A stretch of 64,000 nucleotides of DNA from positions 3,224,001-3,288,000 of the forward strand of contig AP014719.1 in NCBI GenBank assembly GCA_001549895.1, given 5' to 3'. This document shows positions 20,811 through 30,905 of the stretch, piece after piece (positions within the stretch are counted from its first letter, which is position 1; the number at the start of each line of letters is the position of its first letter). The position numbers and the translations under genes are program-made. This stretch comes from Arthrobacter sp. Hiyo8 (GTDB taxonomy: Bacteria; Actinomycetota; Actinomycetes; Actinomycetales; Micrococcaceae). The notes beneath the pieces were generated by a model. That model worked only from the letters and a program-made list of their open reading frames with translations. It was not told where the DNA came from and searched no databases.

Positions 20811-21689
20811 AGAAGCCGTGGCTCAGGATGAGGCCCAGCGAGAACAGCACGCTGTAGCCAAGGTTGATCATTCCGGTCTGCTTGAGGACGGGGATGAGGC
20901 TCTTGCGCTTCCGGCCGTTGACCATGAGCCATGCCGGCATGAGGCAAGCGGGGATCAGCAGCAGTACTATCAGCATCCACGGCTTGGCGGGCGCCAGCAC
21001 CACTACCAGCAGGATCGCGACGGCCAGCATCAGGACGTAGCTCTCGCGGGCGTGGCGGTCGCCCAGACGCACGGCCAGTGTCCGTTTGCCCGCGGCCATG
21101 TCCGTCGGGATGTCGCGCACATTGTTGGCCATCAGCAGGGCACAGGCGATCAATCCCGTGCCGATGGCGCCGATGACGGCCGGAAGGCTCACTTGCCCGG
21201 CTGGGTGTAGGTGGTGCCGAGCGTTGCCACCAGGCCGAAGAAGACAAACACGAACAGGTCGCCCAGGCCCAGGTAGCCGTACGGGTTCTTGCCGCCGGTG
21301 TATCCCCAGGCGGCAAGGACGCAGCCGATACCCACCAGGATCAGCCACCAGCTCTGCGTAATGATCACCAGGACCAGGCCGAAAATCATGGCCAGGCCGA
21401 ACGCGCCGAACGCAGCCCACTTGACGTGGTCCGGTCGTGCAGCGCCGGAACCGACCAGCCTGAGCGGACCCACGCGGTCCTCGTCGGTGCCACGGATGCC
21501 GTCCGAGTAGTCGTTGGCATAGTTCACGCCGATCTGCAGCAGCAGGGCCACGAGGGCGGCAAGGATGGCATTCAAGAGCCGGAAAGATTGCAGCTCGTAG
21601 GCGGCCGCTGTGCCGATCAGCACCGGCGCGATCGCGGCCGGCAGGGTGCGCAGGCGGGCGCCTTGAATCCATTGTGCAGCTGTTGCCAC
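20809..21689 (-). CDS. menA: 1,4-dihydroxy-2-naphthoate polyprenyltransferase
   Basis: UbiA-family prenyltransferase that attaches the polyprenyl tail in menaquinone synthesis. Motif 1 is NYANDYSDGIRGTDEDRVGPLRLVGSG (Asp-rich) and motif 2 is NNVRDIPTDMAAGKRTLAVRLG. Eight to nine hydrophobic helices. One base is missing near 21193, after TYTQ, splitting the two motifs into different frames. I prefer GTG 21689 (ATAAQWIQGARLRTLP), which has GAGG eight bases upstream, to a TTG at 21728. Downstream of menE on the same strand. Confidence 0.9.
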
Positions 21690-21750
21690 GTTCAGTACCT
21701 CGTGTTGTTTCGCGTTGGGGGAAGGCAAATGACGGTCAGGGAGGACGTGT

Positions 21751-22884
21751 CTATTCTCCCTGATGCACCTCGGCGAGAAGCTCGATCATCGCCAGCCGGT
21801 CCGGCTTTCCGTTGGGGAGCATGATCAGGCCATCCGTGGTCAGCACTGTTTTGGGCGCGAGGGTGCCCAGCGATTCCTGGCAGCGGGCCTTGTAGGCCGC
21901 GACAGCTTCCGGGGAGCTGTCCTCGACGGCGACATAGGCCGCCACCGCCTGGCCCCACTCGCGGGAAGGCACCCCGGCCACGAAAGCCGCCGTGACGCCG
22001 TCGAACTTTTCAAGCTCAGCCTGGATGAACGCCGCGGAGGCTTTCACGCCGCCGGTGATGATGACGTCGTCGGCCCTTCCCAGCACCGTGAGCGTGCCGT
22101 CGTCGCCGAGCTCGCCGAGATCGTTGGTGCGGTACCAACGTGTGCCGTCCTCCTCGAAAAACGCCGCGGCGGTCGCCTCGGGCGCCCCTAGGTAACCGGA
22201 CGCCACGGTGTCGCCGCCCAGGAGGACCCGGCCGTCGTCGTCGAGCATGACCCGGACCCCGTCGATGGGGCTTCCGTCGTACACGCAACCGCCGCACGTC
22301 TCGGCGGAGCCATAGGTGGTCACCACCTTCAGTCCAGCCTCCCTGGCGGCGTCCAGCAGCGCGGCGGAGGCAGGCGCCCCGCCCAGGAGGATGGCGTTGA
22401 AACGGCGAAGTACTGCGAGGGTCTGCGGCGAGGGTGAGTCCAGGAGCCGCTGCAACTGTGTAGGCACCAGCGAGGTGAAGCGGATCGTGTCCGTCAGCTC
22501 TTCGGCGGCGGCGGTAAAGGCCTCCGGAGTGAAGCCGTTCGAGAGGTCCATGACCCACGGGCGCGTGCCGGCGAAGAGCGAGCGAACCAAAACCTGGACG
22601 CCGGCAACGTATTGCAGCGGCAGGGCCAGGAGCCACTGTCCCTCGCCGCGGAGCGCGATGGCCGTGGCCATGGAAGAAGCTGCGAGCTGGTCGACCGTGA
22701 GCACCGTGGCCTTGGGCGTGCCGGTGGAACCGGAGGTGCGGACCACTACTGCGGCATCCTCGAAACCAGGCGTTTCAACGGCGACCGCTACCGGGGTGCC
22801 GGCCTCCGGGACGACGATTTCGACGGCGGGTCCCTCATCGTGGAGGGCGGCGGCCAAGGCTTTGAGAACGGGGTCGATGTTCAC
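21751..22884 (-). CDS. menE: o-succinylbenzoate-CoA ligase
   Basis: AMP-forming acyl-CoA synthetase, 377 residues, intact. P-loop-like signature VVRTSGSTGTPKATVLT at about 48-64, TTYGSAETCGG (A5-type motif), RWYRTNDLGELGDDGTLTVLGRADD and the final catalytic lysine segment LIMLPNGKPDRLA. It is shorter than classical MenE, which is usual for actinobacterial copies. Nine bases separate it from menB upstream, so it is in an operon with menB and menA. It activates o-succinylbenzoate for ring closure by MenB. Confidence 0.93.
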   Translation of the reverse strand: MNIDPVLKALAAALHDEGPAVEIVVPEAGTPVAVAVETPGFEDAAVVVRTSGSTGTPKATVLTVDQLAASSMATAIALRGEGQWLLALPLQYVAGVQVLVRSLFAGTRPWVMDLSNGFTPEAFTAAAEELTDTIRFTSLVPTQLQRLLDSPSPQTLAVLRRFNAILLGGAPASAALLDAAREAGLKVVTTYGSAETCGGCVYDGSPIDGVRVMLDDDGRVLLGGDTVASGYLGAPEATAAAFFEEDGTRWYRTNDLGELGDDGTLTVLGRADDVIITGGVKASAAFIQAELEKFDGVTAAFVAGVPSREWGQAVAAYVAVEDSSPEAVAAYKARCQESLGTLAPKTVLTTDGLIMLPNGKPDRLAMIELLAEVHQGE

Positions 22885-22893
22885 GGGCGAGTC

Positions 22894-23846
22894 CTAGAAG
22901 TAGTACGGAAAGTTGGACCAGTCCGGATCGCGCTTCTCGAGGAAGGCTTCCTTGCCCTCCACGGCTTCGTCCGTCATGTAGGCCAGGCGCGTGGCCTCCC
23001 CGGCGAAGACCTGTTGGCCGGCCAAGCCGTCGTCGGCGAGGTTGAAGGCGAACTTGAGCATGCGGATGGCTTGCGGGGACTGGCGCGCGATGTCCGCGGC
23101 GTACTCAAGTGCAACTTCCTCGAGGCGCTCGTGGTCCACAGCCTCGTTGACGGCACCCATGCGGACCATGTCCTCCGCGGAATACTCACGGGCCAGGAAG
23201 AAGATCTCCCGGGCGGCTTTCTGCCCGATCTGCCGGGCGAGCAGCGCCGAGCCGTAACCGGCGTCGAAACTTCCCACGGTGGCGTCGGTCTGCTTGAACT
23301 TGCCGTGCTCGCGGGACGCGATGGTGAGGTCCGAGACAACGTGCAGTGAGTGCCCGCCACCGGCAGCCCAGCCGTTCACGACGGCGATGACCACCTTGGG
23401 CATGGTCCGCATGAGCCGCTGGACTTCCAGGATGTGCAGGCGGCCGGCCCGCGCGGGGTCGATGCTCTCCTGCGTCTCACCGTCGGCGTACCGATAACCG
23501 TCGCGGCCGCGGATCCGCTGGTCCCCGCCGGAACAGAAGGAGTGGCCACCGTCCTTGGGGGAGGGCCGTTCCCGGTGAGGAGTACCGTGGCGACATCCGG
23601 AGTCATCCGGGCGTGGTCCATGGCGCGGTAGAGCTCGTCAACGGTGCCGGGGCGGAAGGCATTGCGGACCTCCGGGCGGTTGAAAGCGATCCGGACCGTC
23701 GGAAGGTCCCTCGTCACCTTTCCGTCTGCGTCCCGCTCGACCTGCCGGTGGTACGTCATGTCCTGGAAATCGTCGAAACCGGACACGGTACGCCAGCGCG
23801 ACGGGTCAAAGACGTCGGATACCTTGGCGGGGAAGTCGTTGCTCAC
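22894..23846 (-). CDS. menB: 1,4-dihydroxy-2-naphthoyl-CoA synthase
   Basis: Crotonase-fold enzyme closing the naphthoquinone ring. Segments: DMTYHRQVERDADGKV, VRIAFNRPEVRNAFRPGTVDELYRAMDHAR, then after one missing C near 23565 KDGGHSFCSGGDQRIRGRDGY (oxyanion-hole region), VVNGWAAGGGHSLHVVSDLTIAS, TDATVGSFDAGYGSALLARQIGQKAAREIFFL (catalytic Asp/Tyr loop) and the terminal KRDPDWSNFPYYF. Full length about 317 residues, long N-terminal arm as in MenB. First gene of menB-menE-menA. Confidence 0.93.
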
Positions 23847-23867
23847 CCTCAGAGTCTAGTAATCCAG

Positions 23868-24304
23868 TCAGCTGATGCAGAACTCGTTGCCTTCGGGATC
23901 CGCCATGGTGTGCCATTCGTGCGGCCCTTGCTTTGCCGTCCACAGGTATTTCGCGCCCCGCGCTTCCAATGCGGCGCGGACGTCGTCCTTGTCCTGTCCG
24001 TTGAGGCGAACGTCCCAGTGGACACGGTTCTTGACGGTCTTATCCTCCGGAACGGTCTGGAACAGGAAGCGGCGGCGGGTGTCCTTGTCCTGGTCTTCTT
24101 CCGGCCGATGGCCGCGCCGTCCTTCCACACGAGCTTGCCGTTGTGGGTGGTGGTCTCTTCCTCCGTGGCGAAGCCTTGATCCACCATGGACCGGATGAAC
24201 GCCTCGTCCTGGGGCTCCACGATCCACTCGAGCGTCTCGGCCCACCAATCGGCCAGGACGTGCGGATTCTTGCAGTCGATCACTACCTGAAAGTTCAGTG
24301 CCAT
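23868..24304 (-). CDS. VOC/glyoxalase-family protein (frameshift)
   Basis: Starts MALNFQVVIDCKNPHVLADWWAETLEW, the usual first beta-alpha-beta module of VOC proteins. After a missing base near 24112 it continues FLFQTVPEDKTVKNRVHWDVRL, RAALEARGAKYLWT and HEWHTMADPEGNEFCIS, the second module with the DPEGNEFC signature. About 145 residues. No substrate assignment is possible. It is immediately upstream of menB on the same strand, 21 bp from it. Confidence 0.85.
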
Positions 24305-24371
24305 GAACTGAACCTACGACGACGGCGCGTGGCCGGGGAAGTGCCAAGCGGACAGTTCCGGTCCGGGTTGG

Positions 24372-25098
24372 TTAGCCGCCGAGGAGCTGCGGCGGGATCG
24401 CGTAGATCAGCACGACGGCCAACAGGTTCTTGGCGGCGTGAACGAAGTAGGAGAACATCACGTTCTTGCCCGTCCAGACGTAGACGGCCACCAGCACGAC
24501 GCCCATTCCGAGGTACGGGGCCAGGGCCGGAAGTACCAGGCCCTCTCGTCCACCACGTGGATGGCCGCGAAACAAAGCACGGACAGCGCGCAACATAGCC
24601 AAATATTGACGCGGCGGGACAACTTGCCGATGAGCAGGTGCCGGAACAGGTATTCCTCCACGAAGGGCCCCAACACCACCAGCAAAGGGACCACGAACCA
24701 GGCCGGCAGTTGCAGGACCAGGGACTGGAGGCCCAGTTGGTTCTGCGACTCCTTGGCCGAGGCGGTAACTGTCACCAGGATGGCGGTGATCACGAGCATC
24801 GCCACGATGGACAGCGGAATCATGGCGAGCGTGAACCACGGACGCGTGGCCAGGATCAGGAGGTCCGGGCAATGACGCGCCACGCAGCCGCAACCGCGAA
24901 CAGGCCCACCGATGCGTAGAAAGCGAGGTTGATGGCGAAGACGGCGGTGGCGGGGTCGGGGAAGACGTGCTGTACGAAAGCCGTCACCGGGGCCGTGGCG
25001 AGGCTGAGGACAGCCGCCAATGACACATAGAGTCCGAAAGCCGCAGCGTCCAAGCCCGTGAAACGGTATAGCCTGCCGGCTGGCGGAATGGTGCCCAT
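24372..25098 (-). CDS. CPBP-family intramembrane metalloprotease-like protein (two frameshifts)
   Basis: Multi-helix membrane protein beginning MGTIPPAGRLYRFTGLDAAAFGLY at 25098. CPBP (Abi/CAAX-like) motifs are visible: motif 1 GPFVEEYLFRHLLIG (EExxxR), motif 2 in CFAAIHVVDE and motif 3 YFVHAAKNLLAV (HxxxN). Single-base losses near 24870 and near 24546 split the gene. The family cleaves membrane-embedded substrates; some members confer bacteriocin immunity. Natural substrate unknown. Confidence 0.82.
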
Positions 25099-25299
25099 AT
25101 GTCCAGCGTAACGCCCCTGTTTGTTGCCCGCGTCACGCTCCGCCGAAATCACCGGGTAAGATGGTTTTGCCGGATTTACCTTCGACGCTTCCGTGTTTTC
25201 GCCACTGATTCGACTTGCCATCAGGCTGAAAGCTCGAATTGCTTGTGCCGATGCGCGTGAAGCCAGGGCCGGTATCTCCTCAACCCACAAGGAACAGCT

Positions 25300-26775
25300 G
25301 TGCCTCAAAACACCACAACCGACCTTCAGCGTGAGCCGGGAACCCTGGCTGCGCCCAGTACCGCTACAACTTCCGAAAACCTCAGCGCCGAGGGCTACCA
25401 GAAGACCCTGAGCCGCCGCCACGTCACGATGATCGCGATGGGTGGCGCGATCGGCGTAGGCCTCTTCATGGGCGCGGGCGGACGCCTCGCCTCCACCGGT
25501 CCGGCCTTGATTTTCTCGTACGCCATTGCCGGCGTCATCGCCTACCTGCTGATGCGGGCCTCGGCGAACTGATCATGTACCGCCAGACCTCCGGCTCCTT
25601 TGTCAGCTACGCCGGTGAAATGTTCGGCAAGAAGGGCGCCTTCCTCTCCGGTTGGATGTACTTCATCAACTGGGCCATGACCGGCATCGCCGAACTCATT
25701 GCCATCGGCCTGTACTTCCAGTTTTTCTTCCCGAACGTTCCCGTTGAACTGTCCGCCATCGCCGCGCTGGTGCTGCTGGTGGCCGTGAACCTGTTCAGCG
25801 TCAAGGCCTTCGGCGAGTTCGAATTCTGGGCTTCCTGCCTCAAGGTCGCCGCGATCCTGATCTTCCTCGCCGTGGGCACCTTCATGGTGGTCACCAACGC
25901 GCAGGTCGGCACCGGCCACGCGTCCGTCGGGAACCTCTTCGCTGCCGACGGCGGCATGTTCCCCAAGGGCGGCCTGGTGATGATCCTGGTCCTCAACGCC
26001 GTGATCTTCGCCTACAACGCCATCGAACTGGTCGGCATCACCGCCGGCGAGATGCAGAACCCGGAACGCGAAGTTCCCAAGGCGATCCGCGCCGTCGTGA
26101 TCCGCATTGTGGTTTTCTACGTCGGTTCCGTCACCCTGCTGGCGATGCTCCTGCCCTCGGACCAGTACCACGCGGGTACCTCCCGTTCGTCACGGTGTTC
26201 GGCCAGATGGGCCTGCCGTGGATGGGCGACGTCATGAACATGATCGTCATCACCGCCGCGCTGTCCTCGTGCAACTCGGGCCTGTACTCGATCGGCCGCA
26301 TCTTCCGCACCATGGCCAACAATGGACATGCCCCAAGTGGCTCACCAAGATGTCCACCCGCCACGTGCCGTACGCGGCCATCCTGGCAATCGGCGCCGTG
26401 TACCTCGTGGGCATCCTGCTCAACATCTGGTTGGGTGGTTCGCACGCCTTCGACCTCGCGCTGAACACCGCTTCGATCGGGGTCATCTTCACATGGGGCT
26501 CGATCTTCGCCAGCCAGATCGCGCTGCGCAAGAAGAAGGGCAACGTCTCCAGCCTCCCCATGCCGGGTTCGCCGTGGACCAGTTGGGTTGGCCTGATCGC
26601 ACTCTTGGCCATCACCGTGCTGATCGGCATGGACACCATGACGGACAAGGCAACGGGCGAGGTGTTCCTCCTGGGCCTCTGGACCCTGGCCACCATCCCG
26701 TTCTTCGCCCTGGTGCTGTGGCTCGGCTGGCAGAAGGTCAAGAACAACGAACCGAAGAGCGAGCTTTTTAGCTAG
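25300..26775 (+). CDS. APC-family amino-acid permease (AnsP/GABA-permease-like), three frameshifts
   Basis: Begins at GTG 25300 after AAGGAACAGCT. Twelve hydrophobic helices; N-terminal [28 protein letters not shown] is the unwound TM1 substrate-binding segment of the amino-acid transporter family. [53 protein letters not shown] and [24 protein letters not shown] are diagnostic. Breaks near 25560, near 26177 and near 26333. Closest in character to L-asparagine or D-serine/D-alanine/glycine permeases, so a broad neutral amino-acid:H+ symport role is likely. Confidence 0.87.
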
Positions 26776-26788
26776 CGCGTACTAGCCG

Positions 26789-26830
26789 ACGACGGCGGGC
26801 GCCTCCTCTCAAGGGGGTGCCCGCCGTCGT
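26789..26830. terminator. Terminator between convergent permease and hydrolase genes
   Basis: ACGACGGCGGGC (26789-26800) pairs with GCCCGCCGTCGT (26819-26830), followed by TGTTGGTT on the plus strand. It probably serves both genes. Confidence 0.75.
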
Positions 26831-26837
26831 TGTTGGT

Positions 26838-27562
26838 TCAGCCCTTCAGGTACTTCGCGAAGTGGTCCTCGATCCGCTGCCAGGCTTCCGGAGCGGCGGC
26901 CGGATCGGGTTTGATGCCCATCACCCGCATCAAGGCCGCAGTGGCCGCGGCCCTACCGGGACGTCGTTCATGAAGGCGTGGCCCGCCGTCGGGAATTCCT
27001 TGACGTCGTGTTCGATCCCGAGGCTCGTCAGCGCGGCCTCCAACTTCGCGGCCGCTCCCGGCAACGTCCGGTCCTTGCCTCCGTAGTTGCCCACCACCGG
27101 GCATGCGCCTTCCAAAGCCTGCTCAAGGTTCCGTGGCAATTGGCCGTAGTTCACGGAGGCGGCGTCGAAGTCGTCATGGGCTGCGAGCAGGGCGAAGGCG
27201 CCTCCCATGCAGAAGCCGATGACTCCCACTTTCCCGGTGCAGCGGGCATCGTTGCGGAGCCAGGACCGTGCCGTGGACACGTCCGTGAAGGCTCGGCCCG
27301 TGCCCGACCCCAGGGAGCGCATGGTCGCCACGAGGCAGCGCCTCGCGCCGCCGTCGCTGTAGAGGTCGACGGCGAGGGTCAAGTAACCGGCCGCGGCGAG
27401 CCGGTCCGCGTGCCGCTTCATCACGTCGTCGAGCCCGAAGGCTTCATGGATAAGGACGACGCCGGGAAACGGCCCCTCGCCGTCGGGCTCGGCAAGGTAC
27501 CCCCGTAGGGTCCGGGAGCCTCCTGCCGCCGCACTGTCCGCGCTCAAGTCGATGTGCACCAT
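26838..27562 (-). CDS. Dienelactone-hydrolase-family alpha/beta hydrolase (frameshift)
   Basis: Landmarks of the family: GVVLIHEAFGLDDVMKRHADRLAAAGYLTLAVDLY, the Cys nucleophile in VGVIGFCMGGAFAL, the Asp in GNYGGKDRTLPG and His in EFPTAGHAFMND. One base is missing near 26957; the tail then reads AAATAALMRVMGIKPDPAAAPEAWQRIEDHFAKYLKG to 26838. About 240 residues. Classical members hydrolyse dienelactone in chlorocatechol pathways, but no such pathway is adjacent, so the substrate is open. Confidence 0.88.
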
Positions 27563-27635
27563 GGTGCAATCCTGCCAGACGGCGCAAGCGTCTTTGTCGG
27601 CTGTTTTTGTCAGCAGTCGCCGTTAGGCTCGATGC

Positions 27636-28094
27636 ATGGACCACAGCACCACTCTCAGCCAGCACGTCAATGCCACCCGCGAGAAAGTCTGGGCTGTCAT
27701 CACGGATATTCCCGGCTCGGCCAAGACCCTGTCCGGTGTCAAAGCCATTCAAATGCTTAGTGAGGGCCCCTACGGCGAGGGCACTCGGTGGAAGGAAACC
27801 CGCGCCATGATGGGCCGGGAGGAGACCGTGGAAATGCACGTTGCCCAGATCGATCCGCCGCGTGGCACCACGGTCAAAGCCCAGCAGGGCGGTGCGGACT
27901 ACACCACCCGATTCACCCTGGAAGAGCGCGACGGCGGGACCGAACTGGTGTTGTTCTTCGGCGCCGAGGTCCTCCAGCCGACGTTCTTCAGCAAAGTCAT
28001 GATGGCCGCGTTCGGAAAGCTCGGGATGAGCATTACGCGCAAGGCGCTCGCGAAGGATCTCGCGGAGATCGCGGCGAAAGCGGAGGCGCTCTGA
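27636..28094 (+). CDS. SRPBCC (START/Bet v 1-like) family protein
   Basis: 152 residues, intact. The pattern STTLSQHVNATREKVWAVITDIPGSAKTLSGVKAIQML, followed by GEGTRWKETRAMMGREETVEMHV and DGGTELVLFFGAEVLQPTF, is the polyketide-cyclase/coenzyme Q-binding-like helix-grip fold with a hydrophobic pocket. Ligand unknown. The stop overlaps the next start (TGATG), so it is coupled to the pentapeptide-repeat gene. Confidence 0.87.
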   Translation: MDHSTTLSQHVNATREKVWAVITDIPGSAKTLSGVKAIQMLSEGPYGEGTRWKETRAMMGREETVEMHVAQIDPPRGTTVKAQQGGADYTTRFTLEERDGGTELVLFFGAEVLQPTFFSKVMMAAFGKLGMSITRKALAKDLAEIAAKAEAL

Positions 28095-28753
28095 TGGCGG
28101 CGGCTGCCAAAGTGACGGCGCCCCGCATCTCCCCGATCAGGCTTGACGAGCTCCGCGACGATCCCGCCCCGGATTTCCAGCGCGGTGAACGGTACGACGG
28201 CGTCCGCCTCACCCGCGCGGTGGCCGACGGCGCGGAGCTGAGCGGGGCGGACTTCATCGAGTGTGAATTCAACGGGGTCTCCTTCAACGAGGCACAACTG
28301 CGCGGCGCGACGTTCCGGGACTGCATCCTGAATGAGCCCTACGCGCCGGTATTCACGGCCGCACGCACCTCGTGGCGCGAAGTGGAGATCAGCAACCCGC
28401 GGTGGGGTTCAGCGGAGATGTACGAGGGTGCCTGGCATTCGGTAAAGATCGACGGCGGCAAGCTGGACTTCCTGAACTTGCGTGGATCCAAACTCACGGA
28501 CGTGGTGATCACGGGCTGCATCATCAACGAGCTCGACCTCGGGTCTTGCACCGCGACGCGCATGGTGCTGAAGGATTGCACCATCGGGACGCTGGATGTC
28601 TCAGGGGCCAAGCTCAAGGATGTGGACCTGCGGGGCTCGGACTTCCGGATGATCAATGGACTCGGCGGCCTGTCCGGGGTGGTCATTGACGATTACCAGC
28701 TCAGCCTCCTGGCACCCTTGTTGGCCGGACACCTGGGTATCCGGGTGGTCTGA
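28094..28753 (+). CDS. Pentapeptide-repeat protein
   Basis: 219 residues, intact. Pentapeptides of the A(D/N)LxX form appear as LSGADFIECEFNGVSFNEAQLRGATFRDC and LDFLNLRGSKLTDVVITG ... LDVSGAKLKDVDLRGSDFRMI, which would fold as a right-handed quadrilateral beta helix. The C-terminal LSGVVIDDYQLSLLAPLLAGHLGIRVV is a family feature of actinobacterial members. Some pentapeptide proteins mimic DNA and protect gyrase; nothing here shows that role. Coupled to the SRPBCC gene. Confidence 0.87.
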   Translation: MAAAAKVTAPRISPIRLDELRDDPAPDFQRGERYDGVRLTRAVADGAELSGADFIECEFNGVSFNEAQLRGATFRDCILNEPYAPVFTAARTSWREVEISNPRWGSAEMYEGAWHSVKIDGGKLDFLNLRGSKLTDVVITGCIINELDLGSCTATRMVLKDCTIGTLDVSGAKLKDVDLRGSDFRMINGLGGLSGVVIDDYQLSLLAPLLAGHLGIRVV

Positions 28754-28821
28754 GTGACAGTTGACCGCTAGGTGACGGTATGCCGCGCGACGGTTGACCG
28801 GCGCGCGGCGCCGTGTAATCT

Positions 28822-28843
28822 TTATAGAACGAACGGTCGGTAA
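28822..28843. promoter_or_regulatory. Candidate PaaR (TetR-type) operator upstream of the thiolase operon
   Basis: On the minus strand this reads TTACCGACCG then TTCGTTCTATAA (22 bp). It shares TTACCGA-CG--CG-TC with the paaZ-upstream site at 42035. It lies 41 bp before the thiolase ATG, next to a TTTATAG element. Confidence 0.6.
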
Positions 28844-28883
28844 ATTATTCGCCGACCCCGCTCCCTTCGCGAAGGATGTTCTC

Positions 28884-30105
28884 ATGGTCGAGGCTTTTCT
28901 TGTTGGCGGTGCCCGCACCCCTGTAGGCCGTTACGGCGGCGCGCTTTCCGCGGTCCGGCCTGATGACCTGGCAGCCCTCGTGGTCCGCGAAGCCGTGGCC
29001 CGTGCCGGCGTCGACCCCGACGCCATCGATGAAGTCATCCTGGGCAACGCCAACGGCGCCGGCGAGGAAAACCGCAACGTCGCCCGCATGGCCACCCTTC
29101 TGGCGGGACTGCCCCTCCACATCCCGGCATCACGGTCAACCGCCTGTGCGCCTCCGGAATGAGCGCCATCATCATGGCCAGCCACATGATTAAGGCCGGT
29201 GCTGCGGACATCGTGGTGGCGGGCGGCGTCGAATCGATGAGCCGGGCCCATGGGTACAGGAGAAGCCCACCACAGCCTTCGCCAAACCGGGCCAGATCTT
29301 CGACACGTCCATCGGCTGGCGCTTCGCCAATCCCCTCTTCACCAAGGGAGAGCTGTCCCGCGGCGGCAAGATGACGTATTCCATGCCGGAAACTGCCGAG
29401 GAAGTCGCCCGCGTGGACGGCATCTCCCGGGAAGACGCCGATGCCTTCGCCGTCCGCTCCCACGAACGCGCGCTTGCTGCCATCGCCGGCGGCCGCTTCA
29501 AGGAAGAGATCGTTCCGGTTGCCGTGAAGACCCGCAAGGGCGAAACCGTGGTGGACACGGACGAAGGCCCACGCGAGGGAACCACCATGGAGGTCCTCGC
29601 CGGGCTCCGTCCAGTGGTTGCCGGCGGATCCGTTGTCACGGCGGGCAACTCCTCCTCGCTCAACGACGGCGCCTCCGCCATCATCGTTGCGTCCGAGGCC
29701 GCCATCGAAAAGTTCGGCCTCACCCCGCGGGCCCGCATCATCGACGGCGGCTCGGCCGGCTGCGAACCGGAAATCATGGGTATCGGCCCGGTTCCGGCTT
29801 CCCAGAAAATCCTGGCCCGTTCGGGACTCACGGTCGGCGACCTTGGCGCCGTCGAACTCAATGAAGCCTTCGCGACGCAATCGCTCGCGAGCATGCGGCG
29901 CTTGGGCCTGGATCCGGACATCGTGAACCTCGACGGCGGTGCGATCTCGTTGGGGCACCCGCTCGGTTCCAGCGGCTCGCGCATCGCGATCACCTTGCTG
30001 GGCCGCATGGAACGCGAGCTGGGCACCGCGGACCGTAAGATCGGCCTCGCGACGATGTGCATCGGCGTCGGGCAGGGCGCCGCCATTCTCCTGGAAGGCA
30101 TGTAA
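28884..30105 (+). CDS. paaJ: 3-oxoadipyl-CoA/acetyl-CoA thiolase of the phenylacetate type (two frameshifts)
   Basis: Thiolase II fold. [49 protein letters not shown] (the [16 protein letters not shown] signature of 3-oxoadipyl-CoA thiolases), then [12 protein letters not shown] with the nucleophilic Cys, [38 protein letters not shown] (catalytic His) and [11 protein letters not shown] (second Cys). Breaks near 29127 and near 29253. It would release acetyl-CoA at the end of phenylacetate degradation. The next gene starts inside its stop codon (TAATG). Confidence 0.88.
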
Positions 30106-30903
30106 TGGCGTTGAACCCCGAGGAATTCGGAACGTTGCTCATCGAGGAACGCGAGGACCGCGTCACGGTGCTGCTGAACCGACCGGAGGTCCGCAACGCG
30201 ATCGACCAGCAGATGGTGGACGAACTCCACCAGGTGTGCGAGCACCTTGAGCGAGAGCCCAAAATCCTGATCATTGCCGGCGTCGAAGGCGTCTTTGCGT
30301 CGGGTGCGGACATCGGCCAGTTGAGGGAACGTCGCCGTGACGACGCCCTGCGCGGCATCAATTCCACCATTTTCGTGCGGATCGCGAAGCTGCCCATGCC
30401 CGTCATCGCGGCCCTGGACGGCTATTGTCTGGGTGGCGGAGCCGAACTCGCCTACGCCGCGGACTTCCGCATCGGCACGCCAGCCTGCGCATCGGCAACC
30501 CGGAAACCGGACTGGGCATCATGGCGGCGGCCGGTGCAACCTGGCGCCTGAAGGAACTCGTGGGGGAGCCGATCGCCAAGGAAATCCTCTTGGCCGGGGC
30601 GGTCCTCCGTGCCGAGGAAGCCCTTCGCATCAATCTGATCACCCAGATCCATGAAGCTCCCGTGCTGATGGAAGCGGCCACAACCTTGCCGACCGGATCG
30701 GCCGGCAGGACCCCCTGGCCGTGCGGATCACCAAGTCCGTGTTCCACGCTCCGGCCGAGGCTCACCCCGTGATCGACACGTTGGCCCAAGGCATGCTTTT
30801 CGAATCGCAAGCCAAGTTCGACCGCATGCAGGCGTTCCTGGACAAGAAGAGCGCCAAGCAATCCAGCGACAACCCGTCCAGCGACAACCCAGACAGGACC
30901 TGA
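30105..30903 (+). CDS. Enoyl-CoA hydratase/isomerase (PaaF/PaaG-like), two frameshifts
   Basis: Crotonase fold: LNRPEVRNAIDQQMVDELHQV, IIAGVEGVFASGADIGQLRER (oxyanion hole), IAALDGYCLGGGAELAYAADFRIG, then after a break near 30483 NPETGLGIMAAAGATWRLKELVGEPIAKEILLAG, and after a second break near 30687 NLADRIGRQDPLAVRITKSVFHA. The tail contains a short duplicated SSDNPSSDNP. It is coupled to the thiolase upstream and only 2 bp from the dehydrogenase downstream. PaaF or PaaG cannot be told apart from this sequence. Confidence 0.87.
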
Positions 30904-30905
30904 AA